64,000 nt of DNA from Gammaproteobacteria bacterium. GTDB lineage: Bacteria > Pseudomonadota > Gammaproteobacteria > HTCC5015. Position numbers and translations under genes: made by a program. The notes under the pieces were generated by a model. The model did no database searches. It was not told the DNA's origin and saw nothing but the letters and a program-made list of their open reading frames with translations. Location: assembly GCA_028284675.1 (NCBI GenBank), contig JANQRI010000008.1, forward strand, positions 103,293-167,292, in the 5' to 3' direction. Below, one piece after another: positions 26,706 through 35,987 of this stretch (within the stretch, counting starts at the first letter, position 1; every line of letters starts with the position of its first letter).

Positions 26706-26900
26706 TTATTTGGTTAGTATCAGCTTATTATTACGGGTAATACGCAGATAATAATCCTGGCCATCATGCTTGATCACCACCTGCTTCTGCTCATGAAGCA
26801 GATCCTTAATATCGAGGTGCCTGTTCTGCGTAACAGATATATTGCGCAACGACGCACAGCCGCCGCATTTTTTTTCCTGAGTTTGTGTGTTCATACACAT
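26706..26900 (-). CDS. hemP: Hemin uptake protein HemP
   Basis: 64 residues. The C-terminal half is diagnostic: HLDIKDLLHEQKQVVIKHDGQ followed by DYYLRITRNNKLILTK, the HemP family ending. The N-terminus has a CGGC motif, which is less usual. HemP proteins are induced by iron starvation and are needed for haem-receptor expression in some Burkholderia. First gene after the Fur-controlled promoter at 27069-27100. Either ATG 26900 or 26894 could be used; a GGGTGG site suits the first. Confidence 0.88.
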   Translation of the reverse strand: MCMNTQTQEKKCGGCASLRNISVTQNRHLDIKDLLHEQKQVVIKHDGQDYYLRITRNNKLILTK

Positions 26901-27068
26901 ATGCGACCCACCCGAACAGCAGAGATATTTGTGTCCACGGACAGCCTAGGTAAAAACGCCTTTTGAAAAAGAGCTGAATGCATAAGGTTCTCCTGACAGC
27001 TTTAACAGAAACAATGGCTGGCTGCCCACAGAACCCACAGAGGGGTGTGCAGTATCAGTTGGCTGATT

Positions 27069-27100
27069 GAGAATGATAATGATTCTTATTTACGTGTCAA
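27069..27100 (-). promoter_or_regulatory. Fur box and sigma70 promoter of the hemP operon
   Basis: The 19-bp block 27069-27087 matches the Fur consensus at 15 positions. Leftward promoter elements overlap it: -35 TTGACA (27095-27100) and -10 TATCAT (27073-27078), spacer 16. Transcription would run into hemP with a leader of about 165 bases. The remaining 26901-27340 interval has no gene. Confidence 0.88.
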
Positions 27101-27340
27101 GGCTTTTTTAGTGACCCGGCCACAAAAAACGAATACCAGACAGCCAGAAACTAAAGCAGACATAGATTTACACTGTTTGAGAAATCCCCAAAAAACCGCA
27201 AATCCGCCGCGCAATAAATCCTTTTTTATTTATAAAGTCATAATACAAAAAGTTTTATACAGCGTTTGCTCTATAGAATTCCGGCTCCGCTCAGAGATAT
27301 GATTAATATTCATCGCATCGCCAGCAGCCAGGTAATCTCT

Positions 27341-28417
27341 ATGAACTCACCCATTGCAAACACAAATGTGCCGGAGAGCACCGACGGAAACACGCCCTTA
27401 ACTCCTCCGCAGCCTACTAACAACCTGAATTTCTCCGCTTATGTTGCCCAGCACCGCGCCGCAGACCCAACCCTAAGGACCGGTGCATTACGCGATGTGA
27501 ACGGTGACTGGAAAATAGATGCTTTCGATCTTTTTGAGGTCCAGGACTACAATAACGATAAAAAAATAGACATGGCTGATGTGAAATGGGCTGATCAAAA
27601 CAATATCGCCATTCCGGCCAGGGAGGAATTCGCCAAACCGAATCTGGACAAACTGTCCACGGCGATCGCCAACAGCGATGCCAGGATCACCCTGTTTGGC
27701 GAAGAACACTCAGCCCCGCCCAATGAGCTTTTGGACCTGACACTCAGCAAAATAAAACAAGACTTTATCTTCATATATGAAGCCTCGGAACTACCGGGCT
27801 CTTCAATACAATCAGAATCAGGTGGATCACTAAAAAAAGACAATCCTGAAATTTATTACGCAACGCAAAAACTGCTGAAAAAATTTAATAGCGGTGAAAT
27901 TCGGGCAACAGATTTTTTGCCGGCATTACGTAATATTATCTTTGACTCACCGAACTTTCAGAGGTACAGCCAACACGACAAAGAGAGCATCTATAAAGCT
28001 GTTGAAATAGCCGTTCAAAACGGCGCCAGGCAAGTACACCTTGTCGACAACAAAGACGTTTATGCCTCCGGCCGTACTCCCAATCGTGACGAAATGATGG
28101 CTACAGAGATATCCCAAATCGCTCGTGACAACCCAAACGCTAAAATTGTGGGTGTGTTTGGCAGATGGCACACCGCCGAACAGCCTTACACTAAAAATCC
28201 ATTGTATGGTTCTCAGGATATCGATTGGTACAACCCACTCGCGCGGCGGCTGGGTAAAGAATTTGGGGACAAGAACATTCTAAGTATTGCAGACCACGCA
28301 CTCGGTTATACTTATGAGTTTCACTCTGGGCAGGCAAAAAAATTCGAAGCCATAAACAGCCGATTCAAAATAGGCGGCGACCGGGTTTTTGATATTATGC
28401 TGTACAACTCGAAATAA
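27341..28417 (+). CDS. EF-hand protein with ChaN/TIKI-like domain
   Basis: 358 residues with no signal peptide. A Pro/Asn-rich start is followed by two perfect EF-hand loops: residues 52-63 (D-x-N-x-D-x-K-I-D-x-x-D) and 69-80. From residue 115 to the end there is a domain of the EreA/ChaN/TIKI type: ITLFGEEH (Glu122, His123), a downstream Glu in YEASE, HLVDNKD, and VGVFGRWHT near the C-terminus, the GxxH pair typical of that fold. ChaN binds haem; other relatives are proteases or toxin domains. AGGT lies seven bases before ATG 27341. Divergent from the hemP operon. Confidence 0.72.
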   Translation: MNSPIANTNVPESTDGNTPLTPPQPTNNLNFSAYVAQHRAADPTLRTGALRDVNGDWKIDAFDLFEVQDYNNDKKIDMADVKWADQNNIAIPAREEFAKPNLDKLSTAIANSDARITLFGEEHSAPPNELLDLTLSKIKQDFIFIYEASELPGSSIQSESGGSLKKDNPEIYYATQKLLKKFNSGEIRATDFLPALRNIIFDSPNFQRYSQHDKESIYKAVEIAVQNGARQVHLVDNKDVYASGRTPNRDEMMATEISQIARDNPNAKIVGVFGRWHTAEQPYTKNPLYGSQDIDWYNPLARRLGKEFGDKNILSIADHALGYTYEFHSGQAKKFEAINSRFKIGGDRVFDIMLYNSK

Positions 28418-28439
28418 GCAGCACCGTTAATAACTTGCT

Positions 28440-29477
28440 TTACATATTCCGGCGCGCCGCTCTAAGCTCCCCCAAACGCTGCGCGAGCTCCTGCATATCG
28501 ATGTCTTTATCACTCTCATCGACTATTTCAAGGTCCAGCAATGTTTCGATGATATCCTCTAATGTCAAAATACCTTTAATGCCACCGTACTCATCAACGA
28601 CCAACACAATATGGACAGACTGATCCAGCAACTTATCAAATGCCTGCGACAAATTGACCGTATTCGGCAGCGCCAAAATATCGCGCCGATAATTTATCAA
28701 CATCTTTTCTGAATCACCGCTGGCTTGCGCATGCAAAAGATCGCTACGCAACACAAATCCGGTAATATGCTCGCGCTCTCCTGAATATACCGGTATACGG
28801 GAAAATTTTTCCGCACTGTGTTTTTTGAAATACTCACCAACCGTCATATCTTCACCGAGTGAAAATATCACCGTGCGCGGAGTTGCAGCACTTACAATAT
28901 TCGCTTCGCGTAGTGCCAGTAAACTTTTTAAAAATCGCAACTCTTTCTGAGCCAACAAACCTTCTTCATGACTCAGCTCAGCCATCACCGCGAATTCTTC
29001 ACGGTTAAAACCCCTCAAAGTCGGACCGTGCGCCAGCGACTGTGTTAACTTCTTCGCGAAAACCACCATCGGATATAAGACCCATATCAAACCTTTAAGA
29101 GCATACGCGGTAACCGGCGCCAATGCCTGCCAATAATGGGCACCAAGGGTTTTTGGAATAATCTCTGAGAACACCAGAATCAGTAGTGTTAATACAGCCG
29201 ATGCAATACCCAGATACGCATTACCAAACACCGCCGCCGCCTGCGCACCGGCACCCGCCGCACCAACCGTGTGGGCAATGGTATTCAGGGTTAAAATGGC
29301 TGATAACGGGCTGTTAATATCTTCTTTCAGCGTACGCAGCAACTTGCCCGACGGTTTTTTTTCTTTCTCCAACACTGCAACATAAGCGGTTGTAACACTC
29401 AGAATAACCGCTTCTGCAATGGAACAAAGAAAGGAAAAAACCAGCGCCACAAGAACATAAATGATCAGCAGAGTCAT
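28440..29477 (-). CDS. CNNM/HlyC-CorC family transport or ion-homeostasis protein
   Basis: 345 residues. N-terminal DUF21/CNNM membrane domain (about 1-170, four hydrophobic helices, including AIAEAVILSVTTAYVAVLEKE and ILVFSEIIPKTLG), then a CBS pair (about 195-325) with HIVLVVDEYGGIKGILTLEDIIETLLDLEIVDE, the signature of this family. Members are implicated in Mg2+/Co2+ efflux. It lacks the C-terminal CorC_HlyC domain (usual total is about 420 residues), ending soon after the second CBS. Converges on the EF-hand gene. Confidence 0.9.
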   Translation of the reverse strand: MTLLIIYVLVALVFSFLCSIAEAVILSVTTAYVAVLEKEKKPSGKLLRTLKEDINSPLSAILTLNTIAHTVGAAGAGAQAAAVFGNAYLGIASAVLTLLILVFSEIIPKTLGAHYWQALAPVTAYALKGLIWVLYPMVVFAKKLTQSLAHGPTLRGFNREEFAVMAELSHEEGLLAQKELRFLKSLLALREANIVSAATPRTVIFSLGEDMTVGEYFKKHSAEKFSRIPVYSGEREHITGFVLRSDLLHAQASGDSEKMLINYRRDILALPNTVNLSQAFDKLLDQSVHIVLVVDEYGGIKGILTLEDIIETLLDLEIVDESDKDIDMQELAQRLGELRAARRNM

Positions 29478-29654
29478 TATTAATTATCGATAAGTATGAA
29501 AACTAACATTTTAGTAATGTTATGCAATCAGTTCGTATTGCAATGAACATACACCATTATAATATCCTATCGGGCTTTAGCTAATATTACTATCGGTTAT
29601 TAGAACCTATCCCAAAAAATCATTAAAATCACCTGACCAAAATATCCAGCCAGC

Positions 29655-31559
29655 CTAAAGAAACTCTACTTGCTCTCCGTCCGCAGTCAGCACTGATGCA
29701 CGTATCTGTTTACAGTCTGCATTAAGCTTTAGCACTCCCAGTCCACTGCGGTTAAGCAACGTGCGCCCTGTTGTACCCGGCGGTTTGCGCGGATGAATAG
29801 ACATGTAACGGCGCCTGGTCAACCAATTGAGCGGAGAATACCGGTGAAAAATCCATCGGTTTAGCTTATCCAATAATAATAGCAGCTTATGCGGAAATGT
29901 GTTTTTAATACCACTGGCCGTAATCTGGCATATTTGCGGGCTATTGCGTGAGAACTTTAATTTCACATCATAGACAAAGGAATAGTGGACATCGCCCGAC
30001 AGAATAATAAACAAAGGCGGCGTTTGCTGGTGCCGGAAAATATTTAGTATCACGCTACCCGTGCCTTTGTGCGCCATCCAGTTTTCAGCATCCACAGTTA
30101 ACGCCTGACCAAAGAAAGTAAATATTTTTTGAATAACCTCTATCAGTTTTACACCGTAAATAGGCGCAGGCGAAACCATGATCACAGACTGATGGCCGAT
30201 TAACCGCTGCTGCAAATCGCATAGTGATTCCCAGTCCATTAAACCGCTTGGCTTATTCGGATTACTCTCCGAACGCCAGCGTTGTGTACGCGTATCCAGC
30301 ACCACCGTTGGAGGCTCGGTGGGCAAACAATAATTCCAGTCCCGCCACTTCAATAAAACCTCAATGAGTTGATCCTGTTGTGATAAGCCATCGGAATTAA
30401 AGCATGCCTTTAACTTTTCTTTTAGCGGCAAAAAACTCTGTGGACTATTCCCCCAGGCCTGACAAAGCAGGTAACCCAAAACAGCATTACCGATGATGCG
30501 CTTTGAAAATGGGTGAGAATAGGAAGCTTCCTCCCAACCCCGGGTTAAATTCCAATCATCGGTTACATCATGGTCATCGAAGATCATGTATGTCGGCAAG
30601 TGCGCAAACACTCGACGAATCTGATTAAGCCCGGCGGCAAAATCCTCTATTAAATGCCTTTCCTGCTCATACAGCGCCTGCTGTTTAGGCGGGAAACCTT
30701 TTTTATCAAGCGTCACATGCCGCCATAAAACAGGTGACCACATCAGCAAATACATTGCGATCACTTCCGCAAAGGTGATCAAATGGTTACGGCCATTCAC
30801 AGATGTAAAAATAGGCTTACGCTTGCCCTGCCAAAAGCGTAAATTCAGTACTTTATTGGCTTCATCATCGGGCAGCAGCGCATCGCGTCGGTAAAAACCA
30901 TCCGGATGGGCCATTAATTCGGCAGAGTTTTTAACAACCGTTCCGGATAAGGTTTCATCAAAAAGCCCCAGCAGATCAATCACCTGATGAATTGCCCAAA
31001 GCGCCGGCCCGGCAACATCATCGGTATATATCTGGTCGCCGGTCATCATTAGAAAATTGGGCCGCGCGGTTTTATCGACAATACAGGATGCAAGTTTATT
31101 GTCTAACTGCAACAGCGCATCGCGACTTTGGTGGTGAGGTTTTCGACAAGACCCGTGAATAACTTCTTTGATATCCATATCAATCACAAATCCGGGGTGC
31201 GACATTCCATCGTAATTCAATTCGGGGGCGATGTCAGTAAGCCACTCCTCCTCACGGTCTGTTGTTTTTAGTGCGAAGTCATAACGTATTTCAACGCCTT
31301 GAGGCAGGGAATCGGCGGGAGACCAAAGAACCCAATGAATGAAACAGTGCCGCCCTACCTGCAAGCTTTGTTGTTCCAACTCATTTTCCGGCACAGCGCC
31401 CAGTGCACCAGCTTTATCAAGGCTTATATGCAGCCGGCATTCACACGCCCCATATGTCACCAACCAAAAAGCAACATGCTGTGTTGTACAGCGCCGCAAC
31501 ATAGGCCCTGCCAGCACAAAAGGTAACTCAGTTGTATTTCGAGAAGTCTGCGTGGTCAT
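29655..31559 (-). CDS. PhoD-like alkaline phosphatase-family protein
   Basis: 634 residues. Metallophosphatase motifs are clear: MTGDQIYTDDVAG, FDDHDVTDDWN, LDTRTQRW and LSGDVHYSFVYD. The protein lacks a signal peptide, so it may be cytoplasmic, unlike the secreted Bacillus PhoD. It is preceded by the DUF2252 gene with a five-base gap, and the two are surely co-transcribed. Substrate unknown; phosphodiesters are expected. Confidence 0.88.
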   Translation of the reverse strand: MTTQTSRNTTELPFVLAGPMLRRCTTQHVAFWLVTYGACECRLHISLDKAGALGAVPENELEQQSLQVGRHCFIHWVLWSPADSLPQGVEIRYDFALKTTDREEEWLTDIAPELNYDGMSHPGFVIDMDIKEVIHGSCRKPHHQSRDALLQLDNKLASCIVDKTARPNFLMMTGDQIYTDDVAGPALWAIHQVIDLLGLFDETLSGTVVKNSAELMAHPDGFYRRDALLPDDEANKVLNLRFWQGKRKPIFTSVNGRNHLITFAEVIAMYLLMWSPVLWRHVTLDKKGFPPKQQALYEQERHLIEDFAAGLNQIRRVFAHLPTYMIFDDHDVTDDWNLTRGWEEASYSHPFSKRIIGNAVLGYLLCQAWGNSPQSFLPLKEKLKACFNSDGLSQQDQLIEVLLKWRDWNYCLPTEPPTVVLDTRTQRWRSESNPNKPSGLMDWESLCDLQQRLIGHQSVIMVSPAPIYGVKLIEVIQKIFTFFGQALTVDAENWMAHKGTGSVILNIFRHQQTPPLFIILSGDVHYSFVYDVKLKFSRNSPQICQITASGIKNTFPHKLLLLLDKLNRWIFHRYSPLNWLTRRRYMSIHPRKPPGTTGRTLLNRSGLGVLKLNADCKQIRASVLTADGEQVEFL

Positions 31560-31564
31560 TGTAA

Positions 31565-32899
31565 TTATGAACTGATGATTTCTTTAAGCAGCTTCCAGTC
31601 CTTTTGGGTTTGCTCAGCCAGATTTTTTGATATTTCCAGCAGGGTATCTCTGTGTTGTGGCAAGACATTACATACAGCCTGCTCAAAACGGGTGGAACGC
31701 CGGTCTGCACGGCCATGCGCCAAAGCCAGCGCCTTTCCACATGTTCTCGCATATTGAGAAAATCCGGTTTCTCTATCGCTTTGTTCGGTCAACAGGTCCT
31801 CAGGGGCAATACCCACTTTGGCATGATGCCGCGAGCGTACCAGCCAGTGCACTTTTTTCCATTGTACATCATCCAGCACCAAATCCGGTTGGCGCTGCAT
31901 GCGGCGCTGGCATACTACGGTGAGATGAGCAGGGTTTAACCGGTTGCCCGGGTTGCAATCAGCAAATTCCGCCAACGGCGCGGCGCAGCGCTGCTGTTTA
32001 ACTTCAACAATATGGCATAGCGACAAATCATCAGGATACTGCCCTACCTTAGGCCCGATTAAAAAGTAATAACGCGACATATTCACCGAACCTGTGCCGG
32101 CATCAATTCGCTCAACAACATCTATAACATGGTCATCCATAAACGGCGCAAAATGTTTTTCCAGCACGCTCCGTGTTTTTTTATCCAAAGACTTGAATTT
32201 TGGATTTTTTAAATCAAACTGAATTCCCGCCTCCGACCAGACAGAGGCTTTTGCAAGCGTGCTTTTATGATTAAAGTGCTTACCGCCGGCTGCACGCTTC
32301 TTTGCTTTAGACTGGAGTTTCTTTAAAACATGATTTTTTGGGAATTCATTGATCACCCGATAATGTCCCCGATGCGTGGTAACCAAAACATCGCAGGTCG
32401 CAATGTAGCTTTTCAAAAAAACATCAACGGCCCGGCGCACCACCTCATCGTCAGGAATAATATAGTCCGCATAACTGATATTTTTCTCTTGCTGATAAAG
32501 GCCGTTATTCACACCGTGCAGATAATCCGCAGCCAAATACAAGCTGGTTGAGAATCGCAGCAGATCCCAGGCGGCATGACCAATACAGGCATCATCGAAA
32601 TCGTTGAGTGAAAAAATTACTTCGTCGCCATGAGAACCCTCTTCCGTAATAAACCCAAAATTAGCCAGGTGACAATCCCCCTGGATCATGGTGAGCGGGA
32701 TACCGGACTGTAAGGATTGAGGCAGTTTTGACCACGCACTATGCGCCAGATCGAAATAAAAAAGTGGTGCGCTGCCGCGCATAAAGCGAAATGGATTAGC
32801 CGCCATTTTTATATGCTTCGGCAATGGCGCAGAGGCTAGAGGTGCAACGCCATCAACTTTTGTTAAGATCTGCCGGATTATATCTCTACGGTTAATCAC
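31565..32899 (-). CDS. DUF2252 family protein (kinase-fold-like)
   Basis: 444 residues. FRFMRGSAPLFYFDLA, MIQGDCHLANFGF, SLNDFDDACIGHAAWDLLR and the C-terminal QYARTCGKALALAHGRAD are DUF2252 hallmarks. The GDxHxxNFG and DFDD motifs resemble the catalytic loops of aminoglycoside phosphotransferase-like kinases, but activity has not been shown. GTG start with GGAG six bases upstream. Operon with the PhoD-like gene. Confidence 0.9.
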   Translation of the reverse strand: MINRRDIIRQILTKVDGVAPLASAPLPKHIKMAANPFRFMRGSAPLFYFDLAHSAWSKLPQSLQSGIPLTMIQGDCHLANFGFITEEGSHGDEVIFSLNDFDDACIGHAAWDLLRFSTSLYLAADYLHGVNNGLYQQEKNISYADYIIPDDEVVRRAVDVFLKSYIATCDVLVTTHRGHYRVINEFPKNHVLKKLQSKAKKRAAGGKHFNHKSTLAKASVWSEAGIQFDLKNPKFKSLDKKTRSVLEKHFAPFMDDHVIDVVERIDAGTGSVNMSRYYFLIGPKVGQYPDDLSLCHIVEVKQQRCAAPLAEFADCNPGNRLNPAHLTVVCQRRMQRQPDLVLDDVQWKKVHWLVRSRHHAKVGIAPEDLLTEQSDRETGFSQYARTCGKALALAHGRADRRSTRFEQAVCNVLPQHRDTLLEISKNLAEQTQKDWKLLKEIISS

Positions 32900-33156
32900 A
32901 CATTCTCCATTTCACTTGATTCACACAGTGTGCAGGCTCGCCTGCGATTTGTCCAATGCTTAAAAATTTCAGGGAATAAGCATATATCAAGTATAAATTA
33001 AGACCGAATCCAATGACTTAAGGCCATATGCAGCATAAATGCCATATAAATTAAAAATTCGGTTTTTCCGATCAATACTATGTCCAAAAAACGAATTTTT
33101 CTGATGATTAATAAATGCTATCTTTATCATGAAATATAACCAAGAGGTAAAAACAA

Positions 33157-33456
33157 GTGATTAACAGTACAGACAATGAGCAAAATGTGCTGGATATAGC
33201 CAGCCAGCAAAAAATTCCCGGCGTTGAACCACCGACTGATGCAGACATCAGTAAATTCAATGCTGCATTATCCACTGCAGAACAAGGTATTCCAACGGAA
33301 ATTAAACTTTGGCGTATTCGCATGTTGGAACTGCAAAGAAATGAGAGCGTTAAACAGGTAGGTATGGCAGAGGCACTGAATAAATTTCAGGCAGAGCAAA
33401 CAGCTCAACGAAAATTAGCCACGGATGCCAATACCGCATCACTGACACTGCGATAA
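33157..33456 (+). CDS. Hypothetical small helical protein
   Basis: 99 residues, GTG start with AGAGGT eight bases upstream. The sequence is hydrophilic and mostly helical; DADISKFNAALSTAEQG and a Lys/Gln-rich C-terminal helix are visible. There is no signal peptide and no recognisable family. A vague likeness to small type III secretion inner-rod proteins (F-x-AAL) is too weak to use. Followed after 50 bases by the HPF gene on the same strand. Confidence 0.6.
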   Translation: MINSTDNEQNVLDIASQQKIPGVEPPTDADISKFNAALSTAEQGIPTEIKLWRIRMLELQRNESVKQVGMAEALNKFQAEQTAQRKLATDANTASLTLR

Positions 33457-33506
33457 GCAGTCACAGTTATTTTCTTGTTGGATTGACATGTTAATAAGGG
33501 AAACCT

Positions 33507-33845
33507 GTGGACATTAACATAAGGACTCGCGGCTTTAGGTTTTCTGAAACCCTGCACGACTACGTGACTTCAAAACTGTATCTGGCTCTCAGTCGCTACG
33601 GGGATCACATTCAGAAAGTTGACTTTACATTACTGGAAGTCAACGGGCCTAAAGGCCGCGAATACTCAAAATGCATAGTGAGCCTAAAGCTGCACAACCA
33701 CCCTGACCCGATAGTGGCTTGCGACTCACTGGTTGATATACACGACGCCATTAGTGCCTGTGCTCAGCGCGCCAAACGGGCAGTTGAGCGTCACTTTAGC
33801 CGCGTGCAACACATAATTAGAAAATCACACTGCAAGTATGCCTGA
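33507..33845 (+). CDS. Ribosome hibernation-promoting factor (HPF/RaiA family)
   Basis: 112 residues of the short HPF type: beta-alpha-beta fold with IRTRGFRFSETLHDYVTSKL at the start and the conserved DIHDAISACAQRAKRAVERH helix. These proteins bind the small subunit decoding centre and inactivate ribosomes in stationary phase. The C-terminal Lys/Arg-rich tail (KSHCKYA) is short. GTG start with AAGGG six bases upstream. It stands alone here, not in its usual place after rpoN. Confidence 0.87.
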   Translation: MDINIRTRGFRFSETLHDYVTSKLYLALSRYGDHIQKVDFTLLEVNGPKGREYSKCIVSLKLHNHPDPIVACDSLVDIHDAISACAQRAKRAVERHFSRVQHIIRKSHCKYA

Positions 33846-34204
33846 TATGCTATAGCATTTTTTCCAAAACACATATGCGGCCAGTAACAGAATTTAACTC
33901 ACCACCATACATAGAATGCATTTAATTTGCTCAGTGAGCATGCTGCTCTTGAGCTACCAGCTATTTACCCAGGCAAGAAACCACCTTAGCACAAACAACG
34001 CTTAGTATTGCCGCATTTTCAGTTATCATTAATAGACATCTTACGCTGCGGCTGTTAGCCTGTAGCCGGATGTTTGCTTGATATATCCTTTAAGATAAAG
34101 ATGAGTGCCTGCAAATACTGCTTCAAACGAATCTAATTTGCAGATGGACATAGCCCTCACAATTAAACAGAAAGCATTTAAAAACTTTTTGTAAGGGTTC
34201 AACC
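33846..34204. other. Intergenic region with no recognised gene
   Basis: About 360 bases. I see only short imperfect inverted repeats (around 34040-34070) and an AAGGG ribosome-binding site at the right end for the GLUG gene. No RNA family or promoter pair could be assigned with confidence. Confidence 0.6.
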
Positions 34205-35980
34205 ATGCCGCCTATATCAATATCCAACCTTGTTAAACCGATTCTCAGCTCCGCATATTTATTCTGGTCACGACGCGAACTCCGATTATCTATACTTCTA
34301 AGCCTCGTTCTACTCAACGCATGCGGAGGTGGTGGCGGTGGAGGCAACAATAACGCACCTGCCGATACTGATGGTGATGGTGTAGTCGATTCCGACGATG
34401 TTGATATAGATAATGACGGCTTAATTGAAATCTCCAATCTGCAACAGCTTGACTGGATACGTCATGATGTAGAAGGCACTTCGCGTAATGACGGCGCCGG
34501 TAACGCAAACAGCGACGGCTGCCCGCCTGTCGATGGTTGTAACGGCTATGAACTCATCACTGATCTGAATTTTGACACCAATGGCGATAATGTCATCGAC
34601 AATAACGACACTTACTTTGATTACGATGGTGACGGTAACGGCAATGGCTGGCTGCCGATACCCGGGCTGATGGCTAATTTCAATGGTAATGGGCATACTA
34701 TTCGCAACTTATTCATAGACCGCCCGCTTGCAGATGCTGAAACCAATGGCGAAGATATTGGCCTGTTTGGCAGTCTCAACAGACCACGTATTGAAATTAC
34801 GAATTTAAATATCAGCGGTGGCAGCATAAACGGTCATGAAAACGTCGGCAGTTTATCCGGCACAGCGGGCGCAACTTCCCAGTGGTTTATCAGAAACTAC
34901 CACTCGGATATCCCGGTGACTGGAGTTAACAATGTTGGCGGCTTAATCGGCTTTACAGGGGTGGGCGCCACGATTCAGCAAAGCAGTACAGCCGGAAATG
35001 TCACGGCTACCGGTAATCGGGCAGGCGGACTCACAGGGCAGTCCGCATTTACATCCATCAGAGAAAGTGAAGCATCGGGATCAGTATCCAGCACGGGCGA
35101 CTATGCGGGCGGCCTGGTAGGTTATGGCTTTCCAGTCAATATCAACAACAGTATTGCACGCGGCACGGTGAGCGCTGCAAACTTTGCCGGCGGACTGATC
35201 GGCAGTGCAGAAAATAACTCGGATATAACGTTCAGCGAAGCACATGGCGATGTAACCAGCACTAACAACTATGCCGGCGGGCTGATCGGATTTATCAGAG
35301 GTAGTGGCAGCTCCGTTTCTCAAAGTTATGCGACCGGCAATGTCAGTGGTATAAATGCTGTTGGTGGCTTCGTCGGCAGCATTAACATCATACTCTCACC
35401 CTCTAATATCACTAACAATATCGTTGAGCTTGCAGGAAACTTCTCAACAAGCAGCATCACCGCCACAAATAACTATGTCGGCGGATTTGTCGGTATCAGC
35501 TACCACACCAACATCACTGCCAGCTTTGCCACCGGACCGGTTACCGGCAACCAGTTTGTCGGTGGTTTTAACGGCGATGCCAATACCGGCTCGACACTAA
35601 CCGCAAATTTCTCTACCGGATTGGTAACCGGCAATAGTGATGAAGGTGGCTTTGTCGGTTTCAGCGATAACGCAACCTATGTTGATAATCATTATGCCAA
35701 TGACAGCAGTGGTCAGACGAATGCAATCGGCACAGTGTTTGGCGCAGGCAATGTCGGTGCAGCAACCGATGCGACAGGCGCGACGCTGGCTGAACTGCAA
35801 TGCCCGACTGATGAGAACGACACATTGTGTGCGGTAATCACACTTTATGAAAACTGGCTCAGCTATACGGATGCCGGCAGCACCCCGTACTGGGACTTTG
35901 GCACAACCACTCAGCTCCCCGGTTTAAATTTTAATGGCACTATTTTTCGGGATAGCAATGGTGATGGCACATTGGATTGA
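34205..35980 (+). CDS. GLUG-repeat surface lipoprotein with Ca2+-binding Asp loops
   Basis: 591 residues. Lipobox NAC (Cys40) is followed by a Gly7 run. Then come Asp-rich DTDGDGVVDSDDVDIDNDG loops (thrombospondin/dockerin-like Ca2+ sites), a DFDTNGD-type segment, and at least seven GLUG repeats (VGGLIG, AGGLTG, AGGLVG, VGGFVG) forming a beta-helix-like surface domain. The C-terminus ends in another D-x-N-x-D-G loop. Probably an exported adhesin or cell-surface protein. The start has a long N-region of 39 residues; an internal start is possible. Confidence 0.82.
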   Translation: MPPISISNLVKPILSSAYLFWSRRELRLSILLSLVLLNACGGGGGGGNNNAPADTDGDGVVDSDDVDIDNDGLIEISNLQQLDWIRHDVEGTSRNDGAGNANSDGCPPVDGCNGYELITDLNFDTNGDNVIDNNDTYFDYDGDGNGNGWLPIPGLMANFNGNGHTIRNLFIDRPLADAETNGEDIGLFGSLNRPRIEITNLNISGGSINGHENVGSLSGTAGATSQWFIRNYHSDIPVTGVNNVGGLIGFTGVGATIQQSSTAGNVTATGNRAGGLTGQSAFTSIRESEASGSVSSTGDYAGGLVGYGFPVNINNSIARGTVSAANFAGGLIGSAENNSDITFSEAHGDVTSTNNYAGGLIGFIRGSGSSVSQSYATGNVSGINAVGGFVGSINIILSPSNITNNIVELAGNFSTSSITATNNYVGGFVGISYHTNITASFATGPVTGNQFVGGFNGDANTGSTLTANFSTGLVTGNSDEGGFVGFSDNATYVDNHYANDSSGQTNAIGTVFGAGNVGAATDATGATLAELQCPTDENDTLCAVITLYENWLSYTDAGSTPYWDFGTTTQLPGLNFNGTIFRDSNGDGTLD

Positions 35981-35987
35981 GGCCGGC

